A stretch of 64,000 bases of DNA from Lonicera japonica (taxonomy: Eukaryota > Streptophyta > Magnoliopsida > Dipsacales > Caprifoliaceae), in the NCBI GenBank assembly GCA_021464415.1, contig CM038468.1, positions 26,309,369 to 26,373,368 on the forward strand, in the 5' to 3' direction. The notes under the pieces were generated by a model. The model worked only from the letters and a program-made list of their open reading frames with translations, searched no databases and had not been told where the DNA came from. The position numbers were made by a program, and so were the translations under genes. Below, piece by piece: positions 38,500 to 49,800 of this stretch (position 1 is its first letter; every line of letters begins with the position of its first letter).

Positions 38500-38770
38500 A
38501 ATAACAGAGCACATACACACTTAACCAAAAAAAAATATAACATAAACACATTTCACAAAAAAAACAGAGCACACATACATTTAAAAAAAAATAGAGCACA
38601 CACACACTTCACCAAAAAAGGAGCACAAACACACTTCACAAATACAAAAAGAGCACACACACATTTCACTTAAAAAAAAACCCCCAAAGCAAACACACAT
38701 TTCACCAAAAAGAGGAGCACAAACACACTTCACACAAAAAACAGAGCACCCACACTTCATACGCAAAAAC
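38500..38770. repeat. degenerate minisatellite
   Basis: About eight imperfect copies of a unit of roughly 25-35 bp, built on AGAGCACACACACACTTCAC and an A run. It lies between the MULE and GRF pseudogenes. It is the source of several cysteine-rich chance ORFs on the minus strand. Confidence 0.8.
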
Positions 38771-38865
38771 TGTTGATTTTTTCATTAGAGTTAAAAATAT
38801 ATTACAGAAAATAGTTAACTTTGGGTTACATTTAGTAGCAAAACTAACCTTAAACCATTACAACA

Positions 38866-39200
38866 CTAGAAGTGAACATACTTTAAACTAACTTCATCTC
38901 CAACACCAACACCAACAAACTGAAACAAAATTATCACTAATAGCAAACTCAGAAGAACAATCAAGAATTTCTCTCTTTTCTTATACCTACTAACTGCAAT
39001 TTCACCTATATTAACCCTCCTTAAAAGCCTAGGAATTATCTGTGTTGATCTAGCATACATAGGTGGGTCAATCCACTGAAAGTAGCTGCAACCATTTACC
39101 TCATTTCCACAAGTTTAGAACCTCCTCCCAGGATTTAAGTCAATCCATGATGTCCTCATAACTGTCCTCCTTATACAGTTGCAACGATGGGAAGGGGGTG
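38866..39200 (-). pseudogene. GRF zinc-finger protein with C-terminal membrane segment, broken
   Basis: The minus strand reads a zinc-finger GRF pattern: CNC near 39185, SWIDLNPGRRF, an in-frame TAA, TCGNEVNGCSYFQWIDPPMY, then a basic stretch and a hydrophobic segment (FLIVLLSLLLVIILF) near the end. Plant genomes hold many such short GRF proteins (At4g04775-like, from memory). The stop after GRRF separates the zinc-binding residues, so the domain is broken. It stands tail to tail with the MULE transposase remnant. Confidence 0.75.
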
Positions 39201-40971
39201 ATTCATCACTTTAAATCTTTCACTTATTTCTTTAAGTTACAATGCTTTTTCTCTTGATACATATATTTGTATATATACTCACTCAGTTCTATTATAGGTG
39301 GGAAGCTGATCAAAAATGGAGGGAAAGTGCATTTAAGGAGAGAATGCCTAGTTTACCCATCACTTGGCTCGTGTGTGACCTATTCCGTTAAGCTTTTGGA
39401 CGGAAATGGTGAATTTGGGTTAAAGTGCAACACGGTTATTACTTTGTATCTTTATGAGAGCAAAATGAATCTTTACGGACATAAGTACAACTCAGTGAAA
39501 ACTTTAGCGGTGTTAAATGCTTTTAGCTCTAAAAAGCTAAAGCAAGAGTGCTGGAGGAATTTGAAAAGGTACTTTTGGAACACCTTCACGCATAAAATAA
39601 AATAAAAAAGAGCATTTGGGTTTTATATTATATATTTCAATCATGACCAAAACTATTATGTATTTATTACAAATGGTACGACGTTAGTGATATGTGTGCT
39701 GACAACCATGCATCAAACAAACCAAACATTAATTGTTTCATTGTATAATTATATAATCAATCCAAGAGGAAGACAATTCATACCAAGATTGGGACTGCTT
39801 TCCAGGAAAAAAAAAGAAAAAAAGGAAGAAATATTGTGAGGATTCGCTCTCAACAATTCTTTTTGATGGCGATATGTAAGAATTGAGGACTTCTTAAATT
39901 TTAGGTTAAATGATCAAAAAATATAATAATTTTTACATTTTTTTATAATTTTGGGTAACATATTTGTTTTTGATAGTTATGTATAATTTTGAAATTGTGG
40001 TTCAATAGCTATAAAAATACAAAATTTGTAAGATTTTGATTGATATATTTCTCAATATTCATTGAAATATATACATTAGTTTGGTTCATGGTTGTGTAAT
40101 AGTTTTAAATATATTCTTATTAGCTCAATCTTCCTGGTCTTCTTCATTTTCTTTTGTTAAATGGGCTAGAGGGTTATTCTGTAGCTCAATCGCTAGCTAG
40201 ATATATGTTAGGAATACTTCAGAAGATATCGTATGGCTTGAAGATGCTTCCCGTTTGGTTAAAGGAATCTCTAAACTTTAACGTACTTTTTTTTTTGAAG
40301 AAATAGAAATAGTCAGAAGGACTCACATTTTCAACATTAAAAGTGAGTGCAATTAATGTTTTTAATTTAAAAATTATCCATAGTTGTCTCTCACCATTAT
40401 AACATTCAACAAATTTTAAAAATACCTAAAACATGGTGTCACATTTTTACCTCTTCTATTGGTTTTTATAACTTATGTCTAAATAAAGTTCAAAACTAAT
40501 CCATTCACATAATAAAGCTTGAAAAGTACTATTTTGTACCAAAAAGTTTTTTTCCACACACTTCTCAAATTGGTTAAGCTAGTGGAGGCTTGTTATTGAC
40601 TTTGAAGTAAAAAATATAAAATAAACATGATAAGTTCTCTAGTATTTTGATGACTTAATTACATAATTAATCACCCCTAATGTATATATCACTAGTCTCA
40701 ATTTGGTACATAAAGTTTCAAAATGCTGAATTTTTTACTCAGCCTCAAAAGTGGATAGTCCTTTAAAAATTTGACAGAATATTATGTTTTCAATAACTAA
40801 ATATGAATAAATTTGAATATTAAAACATATTTTTTATTTATATTTCTTTGTTTATTTAATATTTTAAACATCAGGGGTTAACATTGCAAGTAAACTCAAA
40901 CTTCAAGATTTTTCATGTTTTTATCCCTTTCCTCTGTGTCAAAGGCGTGCCACGTAAGCCGCCACATAAGC
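39201..40971. other. spacer with one unidentified ORF
   Basis: A plus-strand ORF at 39267-39605 (112 codons, containing KVHLRRECLVYPSLGSCVTY) matches no family I recognise and could be the 5' part of a MULE or a chance ORF. The remainder is AT-rich and shows no gene. Confidence 0.4.
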
Positions 40972-43640
40972 CACTACTAGAGAAAAGCTCACTTACCAGA
41001 GCCAAAGCGCGTGGTAAATAGCTATTTACCACACGTTTTAACATACCACCGACTGTTGCAATTGGCAATGTCATAAAAGATTTAAATAAATGTGGTAAAA
41101 AAAGACAAGATAACACACCAAGAAGATACACCTCACCAAGAAGCTATTGTAAATGGAGAATTAATAGCATACACACACATATATAAGAAAAGCCAAAATA
41201 AGCTAGAATTTAAAAAAAAAAAGAAAAAAATGGCCCACAAAAAATTCATTGCCATGTGCACATGCATATATTGACTAAAATTATCAAAACCATCCAATAA
41301 TTCAAAATCTCAAAACTCTTTCTCATTTCTAGCATTCTTCTAAAAAATAGTGAATATTCTACAAACGTTTAAGGTCAACCGAATTTCGTAAGAGATATGC
41401 AACCTTCACTTGATTCTAAGCTACTTCAATACCTTCCAAATCATCAAATGGCCTATATCTATTTGCATTGTTGGTTAAAGGATTTTCTACATATAATTAT
41501 GCATCATTTGAACACATAGACATACCACGAAAAAAAAGGAAAATGATAATAAAAACTCTAAATAGGATACACTTTTTTGAATGCAACCTTGCCCAAAACT
41601 TCTTTATACTGCAAATTAGATCACAAATTCATAATACACATTAATCTATTAGGAAACTCATCATAACAAGTATACTTACCTGACCAAAATAAGTAATTAT
41701 ACACATTAATTTTGTCATATCAAATATATATAATAAGCAAGTATACTTACCTGACCATACCGACCTAACCACAATATGAATGAAGATCAAGTGCAATGCA
41801 AGAAGTATATGAAAAGCTTTGCACATCCAATCCTCCAATAAGCCGCAGCAAAAATCAGACTAAAAAGTGTAGCCAATCAACCCATAAAGCAGGGTATAAT
41901 AGCACATGTAGGTGGTCATCAATTTACCACCTAAAGAGCACATAAAAGAGTGTATAATAGCAGCGAATAAATAAAAAAAAATAGCTCACAACTCATTCAA
42001 TAATCAACACGCAATTAGTGTATTTCTCACCAAAAAGACTAAACAGGAACACGCACCTTTAACTTACTTTGATTTGGTTCTTGTGCATTATTTAATTATG
42101 CCTCAATGTGCTCCACAACAAATTCAATGAGCTCAACTCGAACTTCATTCAGCTCTTCCCGTGTATACCTCTCTTTACCGGCTAATTTCCTCATCTAATC
42201 ATATTAAAAACTCCTATCGTGATTTAGTAAAACATGAAATTAATTGATGAACAAAAGTAAAGATTAACTACCTTTATTTCAATTGGTTTAGAAGGTTCTT
42301 CGATTAATTCTCTCATAAACCTCATCACATAATAGCCACATTGAATGCTATCAGGTTGTCTTGGTCCCTAGGTGAAAGCATGTAATAGAAATATTAGCAT
42401 TTATTTAATACTGAAAAAAAAAAGAGAAAGTATCTTTGTACTTATTTACCATAATGACATTCCATGTTGGCATTGATTTTTTTCTCTCGTCAACAAGCAA
42501 AGGAAGTAGCCACCTAGAATATAAGAATTATATGTTTAACCGCTAATCGGGAATAACTATAACAAGAAGTAGAGATAGCGAGTTTACTCACGAATTCACA
42601 TAAAACTTAGTTTGCTCATCCGGTTGAGTGTGCAAGGAATCCAACCAATAAACATTCATCGAAGAACAATCAATTACCATCAAGACCCAATGAAACCTAA
42701 AATGAAACAATTTTAACACTAGTTAATCATTATAATATATCAAGTTTATGTCCAAAAGTGAAAATATATATCAAACGAATACACTAACATTGTTTGAATG
42801 TTGTATGGAATGAAGCAAATTTGGTTTCCTGTTCCCTTTTCCAATTTTTTAGTGATAAGACGAGTTAACACTTTCTTGGATACAGTACTTATAGATGCCG
42901 GATTGACGAACTTGATAATTTCGCAAGACCTTTCAAATTTAGCATACAAGTACCTAAAGACAAAAATGAATTAAATTATGCAAAAAAAATGAAGTAACTT
43001 AAATTATTTCTCACCTCATGTATGTAGCAATTAAAGTAACATCCACGTTTTTCATTTCACAAAAATCGATCAAGTCTTGCTTGAAAACGTAGGATTCTAG
43101 ATTCTCCTCTCCAAATATCTCTTTCTCAAGTGGAATCAATATTTCCTTTCTCTTCCTATACTCCATTGTTTGGGCAAAGGCTTGAATCATAGCAACATCA
43201 AAATCATCACCATCATTCTCGATTCTTTAATCAACACTAAGATCATCATTAACCTCTACCTAATTTGATAACAAATAGAATGTCATTAGTTTATTAAAAA
43301 TTTAAAGGATTAAATAGCCAAGGATTCAAATATAATACCTCGACACCTAATAATACAAGCTCTTTTGGCCATGCAACTAGTGAGCCAAGGGCATCCTTAT
43401 CCATCTCCATCTCACCGAGAACTGGTATAGGAAGTATATCATTGGGACAAAATACATTTTGAATAGACATGCGCACATTGTTTTCTCCCAAATGAATGCC
43501 GTGAACTTTTTCATTGGACCCGTTCCTCTCAAAGACAAAACCATCAGCAACAATGTTGGTTTTCGAATGAATAGCCAATCTACATCTTTTTCATATCTCC
43601 TTGAATCACGATTGTACGTAAAAAATTTGTATTAATTTCA
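40972..43640 (-). mobile_element. CACTA (En/Spm) element fragment
   Basis: The left boundary is CACTACTAGAGAAAAGC at 40972, the classic CACTA terminus, followed by subterminal repeats of the GTGGTAAATA/TATTTACCAC type. A Ulp1-like protease gene of the kind carried by plant CACTA elements follows at 42096-43610. No matching inverted terminus was found before the eIF2-beta retrocopy, so the other end seems lost. Confidence 0.65.
42096..43610 (-). pseudogene. Ulp1-like (C48) cysteine protease of a CACTA element, nonsense-mutated
   Basis: Minus-strand exons read in order. About 43610-43340: DUF8039-like block ending DALGSLVAWPKELVLLG. About 43260-43015: an N-terminal helix region with an in-frame TAA after VNDDLSVD. 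42953-42786: STVSKKVLTRLITKKL. 42699-42594: FHWVLMVIDC and YWLDSLH. 42513-42450: PLLVDERKKSMPTWNV. 42370-42272: PDSIQCGYYVMRFM. 42194-42096: the C-terminal end and TAA. Donor and acceptor sites fit between the last four exons, for example NS|WLLP. The His, Asp and Cys of the Ulp1 triad (HW, LDS, QCGYY) are all still present. The early stop probably makes it a pseudogene. Proteases of this fold cut SUMO-type conjugates; what the transposon versions cut is not known to me. Confidence 0.8.
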
Positions 43641-43818
43641 ATTCTCTTTCACATATTCCATAATGCATAATATAACTAATCGAATTTGATTTAAATCAAA
43701 ATCAAGTAAAAATTCAAATTTAGCCTATAAAAAAATACTGATACGTGTATAGTGAAGGACCGAGTTTGAGCAATCAATCAAATTTGCAGATTCCACCTTT
43801 GAAGATTTTAATAAAATC

Positions 43819-44353
43819 ATGGCAGAGGAAGATAATCAAAGTGAAATGAAGGAAGAGGTGGAAGATATTGCCACTTTTGATCCTACTAAGAAGAAGGTTG
43901 TAATTCAAGATCCTGCTGATGAGTCTGTTGATGCTTTGATTGAGAAAACATAAAATTTATCAATTTCTGATAAAATCGAGACTGCATTTTCTAGCTTGAA
44001 AAAGAAGAAAAAGAAACCAGTGCAGACTGATATCTTAGAAGAGGAGGCAGAAAATGTGGGTGATGATTTGAATGATCCCGCTGCAGAGGAGGAGGAAGGA
44101 GAAGGAATTGTACTGCAGCAACAACAACGATTGCCTTGGGAAGGGAGTGATAGAGATTATGAATACGATGACCTTTTGGGCCGGGTCTTTGGAACTTTGC
44201 AAAACTATGCATTGTGTGCCCGAGCATAGGTTGCAAAAGTCCAGACACAATCCTTTCTAAGGAGAACCGTCTTTTCTTTCTCAGATTAAGATGTGTGGTT
44301 CAAATCGATCTGTTGCCCAAATCAAGGCTGGTTTCCAAGCTCGTGTTGGTCGT
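43819..44353 (+). pseudogene. processed pseudogene of eIF2 subunit beta, 5' portion
   Basis: The plus strand has ATG at 43819 and reads an eIF2-beta N-terminus without introns: ATFDPTKKKVVIQDP, then a stop at 43951, then LKKKKKKPVQTD, GIVLQQQQRLPWEGSDRDYE and YDDLLGRVF. Two deletions follow. Small pieces (LCKTMH; GCKSPDTILSKENRLFFLR) lead into the C-terminal zinc-ribbon end AQIKAGFQARVGR. The loss of introns, the internal stop and the deletions mark a decayed retrocopy. The last codons are cut off by the retrotransposon that starts at 44354. Confidence 0.93.
44349..44353. repeat. 5-bp target-site duplication, left copy (GTCGT)
   Basis: GTCGT directly precedes the TG of the left LTR and is repeated at 63386-63390 after the CA of the right LTR. 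Confidence 0.95.
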
Positions 44354-44460
44354 TGTAGACACCCCGATCCGTGACCCCCGCAAGAACCCTAACGACCTCC
44401 GAGAACTACTATTTTGGGTCCAGGACCCACCCGAGGACCCGGTACTACACTAGGAGGGTT

Positions 44461-44719
44461 TGTCGCCCGACAAACTTGTTTTTTTAGAGAGATTGTCGCA
44501 CGACATATCACATTGTCGCGCGACAATCCCTGATATGTCGCGCGACAATTCCACTATGTCGCACGACATTCCCCCTCTGCACCAGACCAACCACTTTCTG
44601 ACACATCAATCTGTCAGAACCATCACTTCAGCCGTTTGTCGCGCGACATTCCCGTATGTCGCGCGACATATCACAATGTCGCGCGACATTCTCCTTTTTT
44701 AAGGAAATGTCGCGCGACA
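44461..44719 (+). promoter_or_regulatory. palindrome array in the 5' LTR (nine TGTCGCGCGACA-type sites)
   Basis: Sites start at 44461, 44494, 44514, 44536, 44557, 44637, 44657, 44677 and 44708. Six are perfect TGTCGCGCGACA; 44461 has GTCGCCCGAC, and 44494 and 44557 have GTCGCACGAC. Intervals are 33, 20, 22, 21, 80, 20, 20 and 31 bp, mostly two or three helical turns. The last site ends 15 bp before the TATA box. Each perfect site contains three CpG steps. The arrangement suggests an array of protein-binding sites in U3. Confidence 0.85.
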
Positions 44720-44734
44720 ATCTCTCCCGAGCAG

Positions 44735-44742
44735 TATAAATA
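44735..44742 (+). promoter_or_regulatory. LTR TATA box
   Basis: TATAAATA lies 15 bp after the last palindrome and is followed by GC-containing sequence where transcription of the genomic RNA would start (about 44765). Confidence 0.8.
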
Positions 44743-44844
44743 GGCCAACACCCCCAAGGGTTCAAAGGAGGCAATTAGAATCCGAGAATTTGGTGCTTTA
44801 GATCTGATTTTTGTCAAGCATTTCTTTACTATTATCTTATTTCT

Positions 44845-45136
44845 GAAGAATTCTCGAATCTATTTTTAACACTCGACGTGTTCCGTTTCTGGAATCGATT
44901 TCTCGGAAATATCTGAAGAAAGAGAAGATTACTATCGCCAGAGATCCCTCTGCCGTATTATATTTTCTTTCTTATTATTATTCTCGTCGGGAAGAATTCT
45001 CGAATCTATTTTTAACACTCGACGTGTTCCGTTTCTGGAATCGATTTCTCGGAAATATCTGAAGAAAGAGAAGATTACTATCGCCAGAGATCCCTCTGCC
45101 GTATTATATTTTCTTTCTTATTATTATTCTCGTCGG
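44845..45136. repeat. 146-bp tandem duplication inside the LTR
   Basis: The unit starting GAAGAATTCTCGAATC at 44845 recurs at 44991 without visible change. The same duplication is in the 3' LTR (62159-62450), so it predates this insertion or spread by reverse transcription. Confidence 0.95.
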
Positions 45137-46072
45137 GAAGGTAAAGAAAGTCCCTTCTAGTATTTAAAATTAGATATCTGTGTACTTGTTTTACTTCTGT
45201 TATTCTGTCCACGTTTTATTTGAATAAACTTATTGTCAAGTTCCCAATAGTCTACCGTTTTCAAAACAAAAGGCCCTGATAAAACTACTTTTAAAACTAG
45301 AAGAGTAAGTACATTATCGTCCGGATAAACCGTGTTTTCAAAACCCCGGACCGATAAAGACTTATCTAGGAATTAAAATCCACATATCCTGTCTTTTTCA
45401 TAGACTGCGACGTGTCTGATAAACTCTCCTCAAAGAGTTCAAATTCCATATTGAATTAGTCCCGACATAAAGATCCGAACCTTTTTCAGAATAATCACAA
45501 CTCGAGAAAACCGTCATTATCTGAGGAAATAATACGGAACACTCTTTCAAAAATAAAAGGTTTTTGTCATTTGTCATTTACATCTTTTAAATACAAAAAC
45601 GTCGGATCTCGGAACACAAAGGTTTTCATCCCTTTCCCCGTTTCCCCAAATTAGGGTTTTTCTTCATTTAGAAAGTAGTAGACTGTCGGTAAAAGCATCC
45701 AAGTTTTTCAACATAGAATAAACATATAAGACCACTAGAGACCGAAAGGGCGGAATGGGTGCTTAACACCTTCCCAAACCGTAATATAGTTTCCGAACCC
45801 TATAAGAATCCCGGTTTCGCAGACAAACGTGTAAAGAAAGGCTTGTCTATAGCCTTTCCTCTTACACGACCTTTTTTGTCCGTTTTCTCGTAAAACGTAC
45901 TGGCGACTCTGAATGAACCCCCTTGCATCTAGAAATAGAACGTAGGGACACTTGATATGAATCAAATGAAAACGCTCCAGCAAATGGAACGACGGAATCA
46001 GTTCCGACGTCCCAGGACCCCCACCACCAACGGGGACGAGACCCGGGAGGTCGCATTTGCGGATTCTCACAG

Positions 46073-46092
46073 TGGCGACTCTGCTGGGGACA
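46073..46092 (+). other. primer-binding site
   Basis: TGGCGACTCTGCTGGGGACA follows the LTR after one base. It begins with the TGG that pairs with a tRNA CCA end. From memory Ogre/Tat elements use tRNA-Arg; the exact tRNA here was not checked. Confidence 0.8.
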
Positions 46093-46823
46093 GTATTAGA
46101 AAACTAGACTCTTATATGTGGACCTTTGTTTATCTGTTGAAAACTTGCTTTTACTGCTTTCCCTACTCATGTTAATTGATTGAGAAGAAACCTTTTTCTA
46201 AAAAATGGGAGTTTTTCGAAAAGACGTAATAAAGATAATGATATTTGTGAAACCAACCTTTCGAACTTTACACGCACTATCACAAATCATGCATTGGTTC
46301 TACGAGTGTGAATTTACCCCAAACCCTCGGAAGTATTATAAGTGAGTAGGGAGTTGGCTTGCTTGGGCCAACATAAACCGAAAGCATTTACTTCCACTCT
46401 CCTTGGCCAAGTACGCCCCCGAGGTATATCGAGTGACGAGAACACTCACGTACCCGGGAAGTATATCAAAAGATTCTTGCACGTACCCGCCCTTGGGGTA
46501 TATCGCAAGGTCTTGCCAAAAAGGAGGGAGCCTGAAGCCTTAACCGTTCGAACACCTACGCTGCATCTAAGATTGAGTCAGTTAAAACACTTGTCATACA
46601 GCTGTAGGGGATGTACCACCTTACGGCTTACTTTACCACACCTGTTTTCCGAGGTTTTCTCTCGACCATTTTTAGTGATTCTTTTGGCAAAAATCGAGTC
46701 ACATCATAGTCTCCCTTCATCTTCGCCACGTGGTTTCGTCTACAGCCATAAAGCGGCGTCAGTCTGGAAGGTTGGGCCGGTCGAGATCATACCGGAAGAC
46801 TAGTAAGACCAAGCATACCTGAA
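46093..46823 (+). other. untranslated leader of the retrotransposon
   Basis: Leader sequence between primer site and gag. It contains a 153-codon ORF (46342-46803) in another frame that resembles no domain I know and is probably fortuitous. Confidence 0.6.
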
Positions 46824-49800
46824 ATGGCCGATGGACGAGAGAATCAGGAGACAAATCAGAGCCTAGCCGAGGCGTCTGCAGTTCAACCGACTTTAGCAGA
46901 GATGCACCGTTTGTTGATGACCGTCAGCATGAATTTGGCAAGCCTCACAAGTGAGCAACAGAACACCCGGATTCGAATGGAAGAGTTGTCAGCCGAACGG
47001 ACCGCACCACCCGGGTTTGAGCAACTACCACCGAATCGAGATCCGAATCAAGGGCAATCTTCACAAGTACTTCCCCCAATCCAAGGAACCAATCCACCCC
47101 AAACGGGCCCCAACATGGCCGGTCCCGTTCAAACCGACCCCAACAATCAGAACCAATGGGCCCCGGATTCAGGCCCCACATACCAACAACAAGAGCCACC
47201 CATCGTCTGGCCACAACCTCAGCAAGGCCTCGATCCCCAATATCAACCATGGCCACAAGTCCCCGCAAGACCTATTCCACCAGCCCCAATAGCCCCTCCC
47301 AATGAGTACCCAGACATCAACCGACTCCGGGCAGTATACGCAGAATCGATGATAGCCCGGGAACAGCCCGATGAGGTGTCAAGAGAGAGCGAAGAAATGA
47401 AGAAATTGAAAGAGCAGATGAAGGTTCTGCAAAGAGGTGTTTCTCTGATGAAAGGGGCAGACGAGATCACAGACATGAACACCTTTTCCCTCTACCCAGA
47501 AGCCAGACTACCTCAAGGATTTAAGCTCCCCTCTATCACCAAATTCACTGGTACTACACCCCCCAAAACCCATCTCCAATCCTACATCAGATCCATGCAA
47601 GTGTCCGGCTGTGGAGAGCCGGAGCTGGCTCAGGCTTTTCACATGACTCTCACGGGGGCAGCCCTGAGATGGTTCTTCGACCTAGAGAAACACCACACGA
47701 AAACTTGGGGGGATATCGTCAAAGAATTCATGACCAAGTACGGGTCCAACGAGAATTTGGAAATTACCCGTAAACACCTGGAAATGGCCAAGCAAGGCGA
47801 GAAAGAAAGCTTCAGCGACTTTGTCACCCGCTGGAGGGAAATGGCATCCCAAATGTCCAAACGGCCCGACGAAGAAGAGCAGTTAGAAATCATACAGAAG
47901 AATTTTACTCCAGCTGTATTGAACTGCATGGGAAAGCATGTATTCCCACACTTCAGAGCCCTGTTGAGTATGGGGTCACAGGTAGAGGAAGAATTGGCCA
48001 GAAAGGCGGACACGGATACCAAGAAGGCCTCTTACACTGGAAGAAAGACGGCCACTCCAGCCGTAAACCAACTAAGCTCGTACCCATATCAACAAAACCC
48101 ATTTCAGCAGTCACCGCAGGTCCCCCCAATGAGTTGGCCTACGCAAGGAGACTCTTCAAACACCGAGGTCAAGAAAAGGAGAAATTTCTGCACCCTCCCC
48201 ACTACTCTGGTCAAAAGCCTGGAACTACTCCAAAAGGCCGGACTAGTCACCCCACTCAACCCACGCCCTCCACCAAATCCTATTCCCAACACTTGGAGAA
48301 TGAATGAGAACTGTGCGTACCATCAGGCGGCAGGCCATGACACGGAACGTTGTTTAGCTCTCCGCCATCGTATTCAGGACCTCATTGAAGCCGGAACCAT
48401 CCCCGCACCCGGCGGGCCCAATGTTACCAACAACCCCCTCCCCAATCATGCTCCACCTGCAGGAATTAACGCCTTAACCACTGATGAAGGCTTTGATCCC
48501 GTAGGACTCATTCGGGACGATTCAGCCTATAAGGCACCCGTTATGCTATCGGCAAAAGCACAAGTTGCCCCAGGCCTCAACCCAATAATTGACCAATGGA
48601 TGGCCAAGATGAACTTCCTACCTGGGCAGGGCTTAGGAAAGACAAATCAGGGGATCTCGCAACCCCTCACCATCAAAACCAATCCTGGGAAAGCTGGGAT
48701 AGGATGGACCCAGGACAAGAAAAAACAACCATGGAAACCCCGCCCCCCTCATAAGGAGACGATATGTATGACAGAAACCTCCCCCGGGACTTTTAGTTGG
48801 TCGGCAGAACCAGAGTCGTCAGAAACTTCAGAGGGATCAGACCTAACATCCCTTTGGATACAACAGATTACCCGCTCAGGAAAGGTATACCAGCCACCAC
48901 CGATGGATGCCGAAAAATCACCGCCTCCAAAAGAAGTAGGAGAAGACCGAGTACTGGAACAGTTGAAGAAAACCCAGGCACACATCACCATTTGGGGCCT
49001 CTTGGTTGCCTCCAAACCTCACAGGACCGCTTTCATTAAACTCCTGGATGAGGCTGTCATATCGCCGGACTCCACGCCCGAACAACTGCCAAACATGATC
49101 GGGTCACTCACAGTCCAAAGAAGTCTGTCATTTTCAGATGAAGACTTGTCTCCGTTGGGGAGAAAACACAGCCTGGCTCTCCATATCACCGTCCGAACCC
49201 GAGGGAAGATCTTGCCACAAGTTCTCATCGACAATGGGTCGACCATAAATGTCTGCCCCCTAAAGACTGCCAGATGCTTGGGTATCTCAGATTCAGAGCT
49301 CTCACCATCCGCTGTAACCGTCAGGGCCTATGATAATACCAGGAGGGCCGTTCTGGGGTCTCTGAAACTTGATCTCATGGTTGGTCCCGGAAGCTTCCCG
49401 GCCGACTTTCAAATCATAGACATTCCTTCCAGTTTTAACCTACTGTTGGGAAGAGCATGGCTACACGACATAGGAGCACTCCCCTCCTCCTTGCACCAAA
49501 AGATCAAGATACCGTTTGAAGGGAACATAATTACCATCCAAGGAGATCCTGAAAGGACCTTGGCGGATATGGAGTTACCAGTTTTGGGAATCGGGAGCCA
49601 GAGCATACAGTTAGGAGGCTTTTCTTACGAGCCTCAAGTGCAAACTCTTAGCACCCAGACAATCAGGTATCTTCCCCCTGACAATATCCCCGGTCTCAGC
49701 ACCAAGATTACAAATATGTTGAGAATGATGAAATACTTGCCTGGAGCCGGTCTAGGGAATGGGACAACCAGGACTACTTCAAGCATTGGAACCAGTAGCA

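Larger units (their letters stand above)
44354..46071 (+). repeat. 5' LTR
   Basis: Starts TGTAGACACC and ends TTCTCACA. It holds nine TGTCGCGCGACA-type palindromes (44461-44719), a TATA box at 44735, an exact 146-bp tandem duplication (44845-45136) and an AATAAA at about 45223. Compared by eye with the 3' LTR, one difference was found: C at 45351 against T at 62665. Confidence 0.97.

Noticed and set aside
38461..38766. Cysteine-rich small ORFs on both strands
   Set aside because: They are translations of the ACACAC/A-rich minisatellite.
45735..46070. 111-codon minus-strand ORF at the LTR end, repeated at 63049-63384
   Set aside because: It lies within the LTR, resembles no known protein, and occurs twice only because LTRs are duplicated.
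46342..46803. 153-codon ORF in the retrotransposon leader as an Ogre-type ORF1
   Set aside because: It is short, has no recognisable domain and its composition looks like random leader sequence. Ogre ORF1 proteins are expected to be much longer.
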